Positions 15,774 to 24,026 of a DNA stretch of 35,005 nt are shown here, piece by piece; within the stretch, counting starts at the first letter, position 1; the number at the start of each line of letters is the position of its first letter. The notes beneath the pieces are model-generated. The model was not told the DNA's origin. It was given only the letters and a program-made list of their open reading frames with translations, and did no database searches. This stretch comes from a virus. The stretch lies in the IMG/VR virus record IMGVR_UViG_3300043783_000054, positions 1 through 35,005 of that record. The stretch is one strand, 5' to 3'. Both the position numbers and the translations under genes were made by a program.

Positions 15774-16280
15774 GTGCGAAAAACCCGTCTTGCCGAAATG
15801 ATCGGCGCATTGTTTCCGGCGATTCAGGGTGCTACTCCTGTCATCGCAGATAACGGCTCGATGCCGGATCAAATCAGTCTGATCAACGCTCTCATCTCAG
15901 TGAACCCGTGGCCGGCGACCGCGTATAATCTCGATGTCCACACCGGCGCCTTTACCGCCACGCAGCAGCAGATCATGGCTGCGGAACAGACCTACTTGGC
16001 GTTGTCGATTACCGGTGCGGCTGCGGTAACCTTGCCCACCGTCGCGACGTTGCTTGCAACGCTCACACCCCAGCAAGCCGTAGTAGGTTCGACGACCACG
16101 CTGCGCATCATCAACGCTACTGGTTTCACGGCTACTGTCACGACTAATACCGGCTGGACGCTTAACGGCACGATGGCGATTGCCACTACCGTGTGGCGCG
16201 ACTTTACCGTTCAGATCACTGCTGTTGGCGCAACGCCTACGGCGACTATCCAGAATGTCGGCGCTGGCGACGCTACGTAA
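15774..16280 (+). CDS. Virion protein, decoration- or fibre-like, with LFPA leader (168 aa)
   Basis: I start at GTG 15774 (AGGAG 6 bases upstream, just after the promoter) and not at ATG 15714, whose codons would contain the promoter. The N-terminus reads RKTRLAEMIGALFPAIQG, resembling the starts of the next two proteins. The body is Thr/Ala/Val-rich beta strands (TTLRIINATGFTATVTTNTGW, then a NGTMAIATTVWRDFTVQITA segment), a pattern known from phage head-decoration and fibre proteins. Located directly before scaffold and capsid. Confidence 0.7.
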   Translation: MRKTRLAEMIGALFPAIQGATPVIADNGSMPDQISLINALISVNPWPATAYNLDVHTGAFTATQQQIMAAEQTYLALSITGAAAVTLPTVATLLATLTPQQAVVGSTTTLRIINATGFTATVTTNTGWTLNGTMAIATTVWRDFTVQITAVGATPTATIQNVGAGDAT

Positions 16281-16290
16281 GGACACGACA

Positions 16291-17010
16291 ATGAACAAGC
16301 TGCTTAAAAAGCTGCTAGGCCTTCTCTTCCCCGGGGTTGACGGAGACGTCGATGAACCTGATCTTCCTGATCCTGATACACCTGATCCCGATCTCCCTGA
16401 TGACGACGATCTGCCTGAGCCTGATCTTCCTGACGATCCTCCGGTTTCTGCCCGCACACGCCGTGATGATTCTGGTGAGCGCCTGGCTAGGCTGGAAGCT
16501 GAAGTCGAACGCCGGGGCCGCCTTGCGGCAGAACAGGCCGCTCGTCAGCCTGCTCCGGTAGACACGGAGTTCCAGCGCGAGGAAGAGCGTCTCCGGAACC
16601 CGGAAACGTCAGAGATGGAGCGCTGGCAGATTCAGGCCAACCGCACGTTACGCGACACGCAACGCCAGGCGCAGCAGGCGATGTTCCAGGCGCAGGACAT
16701 GTCTGACCGGACGCGCTTCGAATCGAAGATCGCGAGCGACCCGCGCCGCGCGAAGTACGCCGACCGGGTGGAAGAAGCGATCCGCCAGGAGCGCGCCGCC
16801 GGCCGCAATGCTGAACGTGAAGCCGTGTACTACTACATGCTCGGCAAGGATATCGCGGACGGCAAGCTCAAGCCTAAGGCGAAAGCGTCGGCTACGCCTA
16901 ACGTCAACCGGGGCAAACCGGCTGGCGTGCGCAGTGACGTGCAGGGCCGGGGTCGTCCTACCAGTGATCGCGACAAGCTGCGCGCGCGGCTTGAAAACCA
17001 GAATATTTAA
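16291..17010 (+). CDS. Probable scaffolding protein (239 aa)
   Basis: It lies directly upstream of the major capsid gene, the usual scaffold position. It has a hydrophobic leader (MNKLLKKLLGLLFPGV), an acidic repeat (DLPDPDTPDPDLPDDDDLP, about residues 22-48), then a long Arg/Glu/Gln-rich helical region (about 60-190), and a basic C-terminal tail of the type that binds coat protein. GTAAGGA precedes ATG 16291; the upstream in-frame 37 residues belong to the previous gene region. A hydrophobic frame at 16352-16561 overlaps in another phase. Confidence 0.75.
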   Translation: MNKLLKKLLGLLFPGVDGDVDEPDLPDPDTPDPDLPDDDDLPEPDLPDDPPVSARTRRDDSGERLARLEAEVERRGRLAAEQAARQPAPVDTEFQREEERLRNPETSEMERWQIQANRTLRDTQRQAQQAMFQAQDMSDRTRFESKIASDPRRAKYADRVEEAIRQERAAGRNAEREAVYYYMLGKDIADGKLKPKAKASATPNVNRGKPAGVRSDVQGRGRPTSDRDKLRARLENQNI

Positions 17011-17025
17011 CCCGCAGAGGAAACC

Positions 17026-18447
17026 ATGAAACTGCTCCGCAAACTGGGCCTCCTGTGGGCCTCGCTGTTCCCTGGCGTGACTAACCAGTCAACCAGTTTT
17101 ACGGCAGACGTTGAAGCGTACATCCAGGAAGAAGTTGAGCCGCTCGCGCGCCGCCAGCTGGTAGCGTACCAGTTCGGCAAACCGCTGAAGCTTGACACGA
17201 ATCGCGGTACGACCTACACGGCTTCGCGCTACCAGCGCCTGCCGTTGCCGTTCGCGCCGTTGCAGGAAGGTGTTGCGCCTCCGGGCGAGGCGATGGCCCT
17301 GCAACAGGTCTCGGCAACCGCCCAGCAGTGGGGCGATCGCGTGATCATCACCGACGTTGCAAACCTGACCATCAAGCATCCGCTTTTCCAGCAGGCTTGC
17401 GAACTGGTCGCGCTGCAACTGCCGGAAACGCTGGAGCGTAACACTTTCAACACGCTGATGGCGGCCACGCAGGTGAACTACGCCAACGGCAAGACGAGCC
17501 GCGCGAACCTGCTCGCCACCGACGTAATGACTCCGCATGAGAACAACCGTGTGGTTGGTACGTTCCTCACCTATGGTGTGCCCCGGTTCATGGGCGACGA
17601 GCGCGAAGACATGATGATCGAGGCGGGCGCGTATCGCGATCCGTCGAAGTCGCCCGCTGTCATGCAGCACTACATTGCGCTGATCCACCCGCTGTCGGCG
17701 CAGGACATGCGCGAAAACACGACCGTGGTGAACGCCTGGTCGTACAGCGACGTGAACCGGCTTTACAATAACGAACTGGGCCCGTTCGGCGGCACGCGCT
17801 TCGTTGAGTCGAACATGATCCCGTTCTTCACGGGTGTGGCGGCGATCCAGGGCACCGCGTCAACTTCGGGCGGTACGCTCGCGACGAACGCCGGTTACCA
17901 GATCATCGTGACGGCCTCGCCGGCACAGACTTCGGTTGAGCAGCAGATCTATCAAGTGTCAAACGCGATCAGCGTAACCGGGCCGACCGGCTCGATTTCG
18001 GTTGTCCTGCCGCAGCTCGCGGGCTACGTGTTTAACATCTACATCGGCACGTCGGCCACGCCGTCGAACCTCGCGACCGCGATTGGCCTCGGCGTCCCGG
18101 TTACCGGCCCGCTCGCGGGGCAGGCTACGCAGCTTCTGCCGAACCAGACTGTCACCCTGACCGGTATCGGTGTTGCACAAACCCCGCCGGCTGCGCCGGC
18201 CACCGGCGTATCCGTGTTCCCGACAATCTACATAGGTAACCACTCGTACGGCCAGGTGCTGCTTGAGAACCCCGAGTTCCACTACCTGACCGGCGCCGAC
18301 AAGTCGGACCCGCTGAACCAGACCCGCGTGGTGAGCTGGAAAGTGTTCTACGGCTCGATCATTCTCAACCAGGCGTTCCTTGCCCGTGTTGAGGCTGGTT
18401 CGGCCTTCAGCAACACGTTCTCTGCTGGCACCGTGACCACCCCGTAA
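17026..18447 (+). CDS. Major capsid protein, N4 gp56-like fold with inserted domain
   Basis: A 473-aa HK97-fold type protein. The LQEGVAPPGEAMALQQVSAT, WGDRVIITDVANLTIKHPLF and LQLPETLERNTF segments match the pattern of the N4 gp56 capsid family. Residues about 275-395 form an extra Thr/Val/Gly-rich beta segment (Ig-like by look) inserted before the conserved C-terminal VVSWKVFYGSIILNQAFLARVE. The N-terminal 18 residues (MKLLRKLGLLWASLFPGV) echo the scaffold leader. AGAGGAA precedes the ATG. It forms the shell; the insertion may sit on the outside. Confidence 0.85.
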   Translation: MKLLRKLGLLWASLFPGVTNQSTSFTADVEAYIQEEVEPLARRQLVAYQFGKPLKLDTNRGTTYTASRYQRLPLPFAPLQEGVAPPGEAMALQQVSATAQQWGDRVIITDVANLTIKHPLFQQACELVALQLPETLERNTFNTLMAATQVNYANGKTSRANLLATDVMTPHENNRVVGTFLTYGVPRFMGDEREDMMIEAGAYRDPSKSPAVMQHYIALIHPLSAQDMRENTTVVNAWSYSDVNRLYNNELGPFGGTRFVESNMIPFFTGVAAIQGTASTSGGTLATNAGYQIIVTASPAQTSVEQQIYQVSNAISVTGPTGSISVVLPQLAGYVFNIYIGTSATPSNLATAIGLGVPVTGPLAGQATQLLPNQTVTLTGIGVAQTPPAAPATGVSVFPTIYIGNHSYGQVLLENPEFHYLTGADKSDPLNQTRVVSWKVFYGSIILNQAFLARVEAGSAFSNTFSAGTVTTP

Positions 18448-18459
18448 GGAGCCTGACTG

Positions 18460-18942
18460 ATGCCCCCGCGCACCCCGAATACCCCGCCGCAAGGCGGGGA
18501 TGAACCCGAAGAGCTGAACGCAGGCGCGCCGGAAACTCAGGACGAGTTGAAAGCGCGCATCGCGCAGCTGGAAGAAGAGCTCCGGCGCAGCGGCGCCGCG
18601 CGCCTGATCGCGGAAGAAGAATCCGCGCGCCTGTCGGCGCAGGCCCAGTCCAGCATGCTGACGACCAACGTCACGGAACGCTTCTCGCGCATCGCGGAAG
18701 ACGGTTCGGACGTGTACTGGTATCGTATCGATCTCGCGCCGTGTGGCGGGACGGAAATCAAGATCAATGGTGTACCGTATTACCACGGGTCGACCTATGA
18801 ATTCCGGACCGATCTGCTGCGCTCGATCAAGGAAATCGTGGCTCGTACGTGGGACCACGAAAACAACATCATGGGTTCGAACGAGAATGCCTATAAAGTC
18901 GCGCAGGATCGTATCCTGCGTGGCGGCGAACGCCGACACTAA
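18460..18942 (+). CDS. Hypothetical virion protein with coiled coil (160 aa)
   Basis: The Pro-rich N-terminus is followed by a charged coiled coil (about residues 25-65, ELKARIAQLEEELRRSG) and a beta-rich domain with many aromatic residues (VYWYRIDLAPCGGTEIKING). AAGGAG lies 8 bases before the ATG. Its place between capsid and connectors suggests a head completion or accessory virion role. Not recognised. Confidence 0.65.
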   Translation: MPPRTPNTPPQGGDEPEELNAGAPETQDELKARIAQLEEELRRSGAARLIAEEESARLSAQAQSSMLTTNVTERFSRIAEDGSDVYWYRIDLAPCGGTEIKINGVPYYHGSTYEFRTDLLRSIKEIVARTWDHENNIMGSNENAYKVAQDRILRGGERRH

Positions 18943-18951
18943 GAGGAATCG

Positions 18952-19338
18952 ATGAGCGAAAAAACTACTGCCGTACTGGGTAACTTCCAGATCAATCTTC
19001 CGGGCCCGAACGGTGCTTCCATGTCGATTAGTGGCTATCTGTACGCCGATGAGTCGAAAGACTCGCTGGACGACCGGATGGACGTGTGCCGCGAGTCGCT
19101 GATCCGTCAGCAGCAGGCACTGGAGATTCCGGTACTGGAAGAGCGTCTGACGCAGCTTGAACGCACGAAGACGCAGATCATGGAGGCGTATGCCGACTTG
19201 ATGGAAAAGCAGAAGCGCAAGCAACTGCCGTCTGCTGAAGCGTCGCACCTGAAGAATTACCCGACGCAGATCAAGCACATCGATGAAGAAATCGCCAAGG
19301 GTAAGGCGAAGATCGGCATGGTCAAGAAGGCGGCGTAA
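18952..19338 (+). CDS. Hypothetical coiled-coil protein (128 aa)
   Basis: An N-terminal beta part (residues 1-35, ending SISGYLYAD) is followed by long helices rich in Glu, Lys and Gln (about 40-125), including EERLTQLERTKTQIMEAY. It is coupled to the next gene by TAATG. Probably a structural or assembly accessory of the head-tail joint; not recognised. Confidence 0.65.
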   Translation: MSEKTTAVLGNFQINLPGPNGASMSISGYLYADESKDSLDDRMDVCRESLIRQQQALEIPVLEERLTQLERTKTQIMEAYADLMEKQKRKQLPSAEASHLKNYPTQIKHIDEEIAKGKAKIGMVKKAA

Positions 19339-20051
19339 TGGCGTATCTAACGTCTGCTCAAATTGTCACACTCGCATGCCAGATCGCGAAGTGCCCCGGC
19401 TTTCTTACGCAGGGCGGGCAGTTCTTGAACATGACGTTGGAAGACCTTTGGTTGCACCGCGATCTGAAAATTAATCGCAAGACTGAACAGATCGCGGTGC
19501 AGGCAAACAATTTCGGCCCTTTCGTTTTGCCGCAGAACTATCAGCGCACATATGACCTGTTTTTTCAGCAGAACAACCTCCCGTACTTCCTGAATCCGAT
19601 CAGCACTGAAGAGTACGACCAGGAATTCAAGGATCCGTCTATTGCGAACTATCCTTACGAGTTCATGACGATCCTGTATGACGAAGTGCAGGCGCTGCAA
19701 CAGAATCCGCCTTCTGCCGGCCAGCTTTTCATCTACCCGCAGTCCAGCGGCTTCATTTCGCTGACGCACCGGTATATGGTGAAGCAACCGGATATTGCGT
19801 CGCCTGAATCATCGGCTACCATCCCGTGGTTTCCTGATCAGGATTACCTGATTTCGGCCACGGCTAAGCGCTTGATGCAGGTCACGGATGACACGCGCGA
19901 AGCGGAGTACGAGGCGCGGTGCGACAAGATGTTGCGCATTCACCTGATCATGGGCGACGGGGACGAGCAGCAAGTCGTTAAGTCCGTGCGCCTCGACCCT
20001 CGGCGCTTCCACTCGAATCGCACGCTCAAACCGACCAAAATTACCGACTAG
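19338..20051 (+). CDS. Head-tail adaptor-like protein (237 aa)
   Basis: The N-terminal helices (TSAQIVTLACQIAKCPG, LNMTLEDLWLHRDLKI) and the beta segments with a large aromatic share look like gp4/gp11-type connector proteins of podoviruses, which bind below the portal. The QNYQRTYDLFF strand and the C-terminal RLDPRRFHSNRTLKPTK are consistent with such a role. Position between capsid and nozzle supports it. No catalytic motif. Confidence 0.62.
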   Translation: MAYLTSAQIVTLACQIAKCPGFLTQGGQFLNMTLEDLWLHRDLKINRKTEQIAVQANNFGPFVLPQNYQRTYDLFFQQNNLPYFLNPISTEEYDQEFKDPSIANYPYEFMTILYDEVQALQQNPPSAGQLFIYPQSSGFISLTHRYMVKQPDIASPESSATIPWFPDQDYLISATAKRLMQVTDDTREAEYEARCDKMLRIHLIMGDGDEQQVVKSVRLDPRRFHSNRTLKPTKITD

Positions 20052-20059
20052 GAGACCTT

Positions 20060-21685
20060 GTGGCGATCCGCAACGGCCAGCCGGTACGCTTCACCGCCAA
20101 GGGCATCTGTGACGCATTCGACGCGACAGACGCGTTCGCGGGCGCATGCGCACTCCTTCAGAATCTGGTTTTCGACCAAGCAAACCCTGAAGTCGTAGTG
20201 AGTCGCCCCGGTGTCGGTGCGCCTGCTACGTCGTTTGCAGGTTTTACGACACCGACTTTCGTCACGCTTGTCGGCGTGATCGGCACGGTCGCCTACGGCA
20301 TGGTCTCGACCGCGCGTAATCCAGGCCACGATGAGCCGTTCGCTTTCGATCTGGTCGGCGGTGTGTTCATCACGATCAGCGGCGTCACCGCCGGCAATAC
20401 GCCTACTTCGCCCGCGACAACCGGCGCTTGGACGCCGCCGACGATGACGGTTGTAAGCACCAAGATCCTGATCACGCATCCGGGCTTTAACGGCACCGGT
20501 ACGAATTTCTTCGGTGTGATCGATATCTCGACGCCGGCCACGCCCGCGTGGAGTTCCGCGAACTTCGCGACGAACCCGCTCCCCGGCGTACCGACATCGG
20601 TTGCGAACTACAACAACCGCGCGTTCTTCTCTTACCTGAACGTCGATTATTTCAGCGATGTGCTCGTGCCGCTCACGCGCACGAACGCTACGCAGTCGCT
20701 CACGCTTGGTGACACGACGCCGATTACCGCACAGTCCGGTCTCCCGATCCAGACTACCTCGGCGGGCGTGGCCGGTGCGCTGATCGTGTTCAAGGGATCC
20801 AACATTTGGCAGATCACGGGCGACCCGACAACGAACAATCTGGCGCTGAACTACATTTCGCTCACGAAAGGATGCATCGCGCCGCGCAGCGTTGTTCAAG
20901 GTGACTTCGGTATCTTCTTTGCGGGCATCGATGCGCCGTACGTGCTGAACTTCCTCGGCGTGCTGTCCCCGCTGTCGCACACCCCCGGCAATGATGGCGT
21001 GGCCGATGTGCAAGTGCCTTTCCAGAATGCGATAACACCATCGCGTATCGCAGCGTCGTTCTCAGGAAACGTTTTCCGGGCGTGCCTCGCGACGACGATC
21101 CAGGGGGCGCAGCAGACAAACGATTACTGGTACGATATCCGGCGCAAGCGCTGGAACGGCCCGCACACATTCACGTACGACGCTATCTCGCAATTCGGGA
21201 ACAACTTCGTACTCTCGGGTATCGACCACGGCGCGGCGCTGTTCATCAGTCAAAGCTTGCCGCTAACCACGAGCACGTATCTGGACAACGGTACGCAACT
21301 CATAAGCCGTTTGAAGTCTTCGTCTTTCCCGAAGACCGGGCACATGCAGATGGTGCAGGTAGTCGAATCCACGATAGAATTCGCTTCATCCGGTTTGTCG
21401 GTTCAGTACCAGATAACGGGCTACGACGACCAGAACAACACGCTCGGTTCCGCGCAGGTCACGACGCCGCCGGTCGGTATCACGTGGGGCGGCGGGGCGT
21501 TGTGGGGTAGCGGTTCGCTCTGGACAACGGCGCAGCGTATCCCCCACGTCTACACGATCCCCTGGGCGGCTCCTCTAGTTTTCCAGAAGATGGCGGTTGA
21601 TGTGCAGGCATCATCGTCTAATAGTCTTTCTATCGGCACGTTCTTCGCCCGGTACCAAGACACCGGTTACACGAATCAGGGGTAG
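20060..21685 (+). CDS. Tail nozzle/stabilisation protein (P22 gp10-like), 541 aa
   Basis: A GTG start with AGGAG 5 bases upstream. The chain is beta-rich throughout with repeated blade-like segments (GALIVFKGSNIWQITGDPT, then DFGIFFAGIDAPYVLN, then YWYDIRRKRWNGP). These are typical of the beta-propeller tail hub proteins of podoviruses that plug the head and bind the tail needle or fibre. Length fits P22 gp10 (about 470) or T7 gp12-like hubs. Acts in virion assembly. Confidence 0.72.
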   Translation: MAIRNGQPVRFTAKGICDAFDATDAFAGACALLQNLVFDQANPEVVVSRPGVGAPATSFAGFTTPTFVTLVGVIGTVAYGMVSTARNPGHDEPFAFDLVGGVFITISGVTAGNTPTSPATTGAWTPPTMTVVSTKILITHPGFNGTGTNFFGVIDISTPATPAWSSANFATNPLPGVPTSVANYNNRAFFSYLNVDYFSDVLVPLTRTNATQSLTLGDTTPITAQSGLPIQTTSAGVAGALIVFKGSNIWQITGDPTTNNLALNYISLTKGCIAPRSVVQGDFGIFFAGIDAPYVLNFLGVLSPLSHTPGNDGVADVQVPFQNAITPSRIAASFSGNVFRACLATTIQGAQQTNDYWYDIRRKRWNGPHTFTYDAISQFGNNFVLSGIDHGAALFISQSLPLTTSTYLDNGTQLISRLKSSSFPKTGHMQMVQVVESTIEFASSGLSVQYQITGYDDQNNTLGSAQVTTPPVGITWGGGALWGSGSLWTTAQRIPHVYTIPWAAPLVFQKMAVDVQASSSNSLSIGTFFARYQDTGYTNQG

Positions 21686-21688
21686 TAA

Positions 21689-22315
21689 ATGCCTATCATC
21701 GGGACGTTACCGAATAATATCCAGAACGGCCAGGCGGTGGACGCTACACCCGTCATGGCTGATTTCAACTTCATCATCAATCAGGTGAACGCGAACGGCA
21801 ATCCGATAGGTACGCTCACGGCACCTAGCGGAACGTCGATGATGTTTCAGCAGAACTTCGCCCCTACAGGGTGGGTAGCGCAAACCGGTGCGCAATACTC
21901 CGATGCTTTCATTCGCTGTAACGTGCCCGCAACGTTCTCAGGGCCGCAGGGATCAGTGGGCGCGTCTATGCTGATTCTCGGCCCGATTACAAGCGACGGT
22001 CACTCGCTCACCGTGGGCGAACTGGCGGCGCACAATCACAATCTGACCGACCCAGGACACACGCACACAGATTCAGGCCACGCGCACGTGCAAAATGACG
22101 CGACATACTACAATTTCGCGGGTATCGCAATCGGGGCGGGCGGCGGAGCAGTTACCAACACTAGTCCGGGCGTAGCCACGCATATCGGGAACGCCGCTAT
22201 CGTGGCAAATACGACGGGGATATCCGTGCAGAATGCTGGATCTGGTACCGCGCATAGCCATACCTTGACAGCCAATTGTAAGTTCGTGGACCAAATCGTG
22301 GCGGTGAAATCGTGA
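21689..22315 (+). CDS. Collar-domain short tail fibre with HxH motifs (208 aa)
   Basis: The middle part (SGTSMMFQQNFAPTGWVAQTGAQYSDAFIRC) is the phage tail collar domain. It is followed by several His pairs (HNHNL, HTHTDSGHAH, HSHTL), which in trimeric phage fibre tips coordinate metal ions along the axis. The C-terminal KFVDQIVAVK is the usual collar-domain end. Likely the receptor-contacting short fibre or spike tip. Its stop overlaps the next GTG. Confidence 0.82.
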   Translation: MPIIGTLPNNIQNGQAVDATPVMADFNFIINQVNANGNPIGTLTAPSGTSMMFQQNFAPTGWVAQTGAQYSDAFIRCNVPATFSGPQGSVGASMLILGPITSDGHSLTVGELAAHNHNLTDPGHTHTDSGHAHVQNDATYYNFAGIAIGAGGGAVTNTSPGVATHIGNAAIVANTTGISVQNAGSGTAHSHTLTANCKFVDQIVAVKS

Positions 22316-22623
22316 GGAAGAAAGACCCGATATGCCCTTTACTCAAGAAAGAATGCCTTGGCGACGGGTGTATGTTTTGGGTTCATATGCTCGGGCAGAA
22401 TCCGCAAACAGGGCATGAAGTAGACCAGTTCGATTGTTCGATAAAGTGGCTGCCAGTCTTGCTGGTGGAAAACGCGCGGCAGACGCGCGGCGCGCAAGCC
22501 GCAGTGGAATCAATGCGCAACGAGGTAGTACAGCGGCAAGATGCACTTAATAACGCCGTGGCACTAAGCCAACGGCAACAGGCCAAGCAAATCGGGGAAC
22601 AGGAATGGACGACAGAACGCTGA
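22312..22623 (+). CDS. Small Cys-containing hypothetical protein (103 aa)
   Basis: A GTG start in a GTGA overlap. Four cysteines (C8, C15, C20, C42) in an N-terminal CPLLKKECLGDGC pattern could bind a metal or cluster. The C-terminal half is a long charged helix. Similar short proteins with a CPLLxxxC start occur before lysis genes in phages. Function unknown. Confidence 0.62.
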   Translation: MRKKDPICPLLKKECLGDGCMFWVHMLGQNPQTGHEVDQFDCSIKWLPVLLVENARQTRGAQAAVESMRNEVVQRQDALNNAVALSQRQQAKQIGEQEWTTER

Positions 22624-22796
22624 CCGAAGGCGATGTCAAGGCCATCGTTGACGAACTTGAGAAGCGCGCCACGCAGCGCTTTCAACTGAACGTAGGTCGG
22701 GGCGTTATCGGCCTCGCGTGGAAAACGGGGCTTTATCTGGCGATCTGGCTTGCAGCCTACGGCGCCGGAGGCGGGTTCAAACGGTTCTTTAACTAG
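22605..22796 (+). CDS. Small single-span membrane protein (63 aa), possible lysis accessory
   Basis: A helical N-terminus (EGDVKAIVDELEKRATQRF) leads to one transmembrane helix (VIGLAWKTGLYLAIWLAAYGAG) and a basic end FKRFFN. It overlaps the previous gene by 19 bases. Being two genes before the endolysin, it may be a holin or pinholin-type accessory; with one span this is uncertain. Confidence 0.6.
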   Translation: MDDRTLTEGDVKAIVDELEKRATQRFQLNVGRGVIGLAWKTGLYLAIWLAAYGAGGGFKRFFN

Positions 22797-22806
22797 GAGC
22801 AACACC

Positions 22807-23013
22807 ATGTTTGCTGCAATCGAAGCTGAGTTTAATGCCATCGTTGCCGATGCGCGCTCGATCCCTGAGAAACTGGAAGCACTGATAGGCCTGCACACGC
22901 GGTCGCAGGCGGTCGAAGCGCTCGCCACGCCGATGACGACCATCATCGAGGATGCCAGCAAGCCGACTGTTCAGAAGGTCACGGAAATTCTCACGATGGT
23001 AGGCAAGCTGTGA
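22807..23013 (+). CDS. Small hypothetical helical protein (68 aa)
   Basis: Ala/Glu-rich amphipathic helices without a membrane span. AGGAG lies 7 bases before the ATG. The stop overlaps the endolysin GTG. Could be a lysis-timing accessory or a small virion protein; not recognised. Confidence 0.62.
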   Translation: MFAAIEAEFNAIVADARSIPEKLEALIGLHTRSQAVEALATPMTTIIEDASKPTVQKVTEILTMVGKL

Positions 23014-23429
23014 GCTACGATCCGGTTGTCCTCAAAACACGGCTCGAATCAGAGGAAGGCCGCAAGCGATCAATCTATACCGACACGACAGGTAATGTGT
23101 CGGTCGGGATCGGGCGTAATCTGACCGGCGTGGGCGTGAGCGATGATGAAATTGAACTGATGCTCTCGAACGATGTCGCGCGAGCGGAGGCTTTCCTTAC
23201 CGCCAATCTGCCCTGGTGGACCGGGCTGGATGACGTGCGCCAAAGCGTGCTGATGGACTTGGCGTTTAACATGGGCGCCGAACTGCTCCAGTTCCACCAC
23301 ATGCTGGCAGCGGTTCAGGCTTCGGACTGGAATACGGCGTTCAGCGAAATGCTGAACAGCACCTGGGCGACGCAGGTTGGGCGACGCGCGCAGAATCTCG
23401 CGCGCATCATGCTCACAGGGAGTTTATGA
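23010..23429 (+). CDS. Endolysin, T4-type lysozyme (GH24), 139 aa
   Basis: Cleaves peptidoglycan between MurNAc and GlcNAc. The catalytic set aligns with T4 lysozyme E11-D20-T26 as E16, D25 and S31 in EGRKRSIYTDTTGNVSVGIG; the usual Thr is Ser here. GIGRNL follows, as in many phage GH24 enzymes. Without a signal or anchor sequence it needs a holin to cross the membrane. GTG start in a GTGA overlap. Neighbours are membrane proteins at 22605 and 23431. Confidence 0.9.
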   Translation: MSYDPVVLKTRLESEEGRKRSIYTDTTGNVSVGIGRNLTGVGVSDDEIELMLSNDVARAEAFLTANLPWWTGLDDVRQSVLMDLAFNMGAELLQFHHMLAAVQASDWNTAFSEMLNSTWATQVGRRAQNLARIMLTGSL

Positions 23430-23430
23430 C

Positions 23431-23805
23431 ATGGCACTCGATCCGATCACGGCAGGGCTCGACCTCGCCAGCACGATTGTTAGCAAGATCTGGCCCGACA
23501 AATCGGCGCAGGAACAGGCGCAGCTCTCCGCCGTGCTATCGATGATCACGGCACAGACGGATATCGATAAGGCCGAAGCGTCGAACCCCGATCCGCTGGA
23601 GCACTGGCGCGGCGGCCTCGGCTGGGTCTGCGTGCTAGGCTACTTCTGGAATTTCTTCGCGGAGCCGATCACAAACGCGGTCAGCGTGGCTATTGGGCAC
23701 CCGATGAACCTGCCACCGATGGATCTCGGCCAGCTCAGCACGCTAACGCTGGGCATGCTGGGCCTGGGCGGCATGCACGCCTGGCAGACGGTGAATGGCA
23801 AATGA
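23431..23805 (+). CDS. Holin-like membrane protein (3-TM type), 124 aa
   Basis: The N-terminal helices (ITAGLDLASTIVSKIWPD) are followed by a DIDKAEASNPDPLEHWRGGLGWVC segment. Hydrophobic spans come next (WVCVLGYFWNFFAEPITNAV, and LGQLSTLTLGMLGLGGMHAW). This matches the pattern of GTA-type 3-TM holins (D...EA...W RP/RGG lGW). AGGGAG precedes ATG 23431. It sits just after the endolysin, supporting a role in membrane permeabilisation. Confidence 0.72.
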   Translation: MALDPITAGLDLASTIVSKIWPDKSAQEQAQLSAVLSMITAQTDIDKAEASNPDPLEHWRGGLGWVCVLGYFWNFFAEPITNAVSVAIGHPMNLPPMDLGQLSTLTLGMLGLGGMHAWQTVNGK

Positions 23806-24026
23806 AGCAGTACCTGCTCAACTTCGCGATCCTGCTGGATGAGTGGGGCAACACGCTCACGGGCGGCGATCCGGGCGAGACGATCAGCAGCCGCGCAGGC
23901 AAGGCCTCGAAAGAAGGCAAACCGTGGGCGTGTGTCCTGTGCCGCTTTCTCGATCTGTTCCAGAAGGATCACTGCCTGAAATCCATCAACCCCGATGACG
24001 GCTCGCGTGCCGTGGTGAAAGACTGA
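23802..24026 (+). CDS. Small conserved-type phage protein (74 aa)
   Basis: The N-terminal helix NFAILLDEWGNTL is followed by GGDPGETISSRAGKA and PWACVLCRFLDLFQKDHC. I recognise this pattern (GGDP-ETxSSRAGK...CxxC...DHC) from unannotated small phage genes near lysis cassettes. The Cys pair plus His/Cys could bind a metal. Coupled by ATGA on its left and TGATG on its right. Function not known. Confidence 0.68.
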   Translation: MKQYLLNFAILLDEWGNTLTGGDPGETISSRAGKASKEGKPWACVLCRFLDLFQKDHCLKSINPDDGSRAVVKD

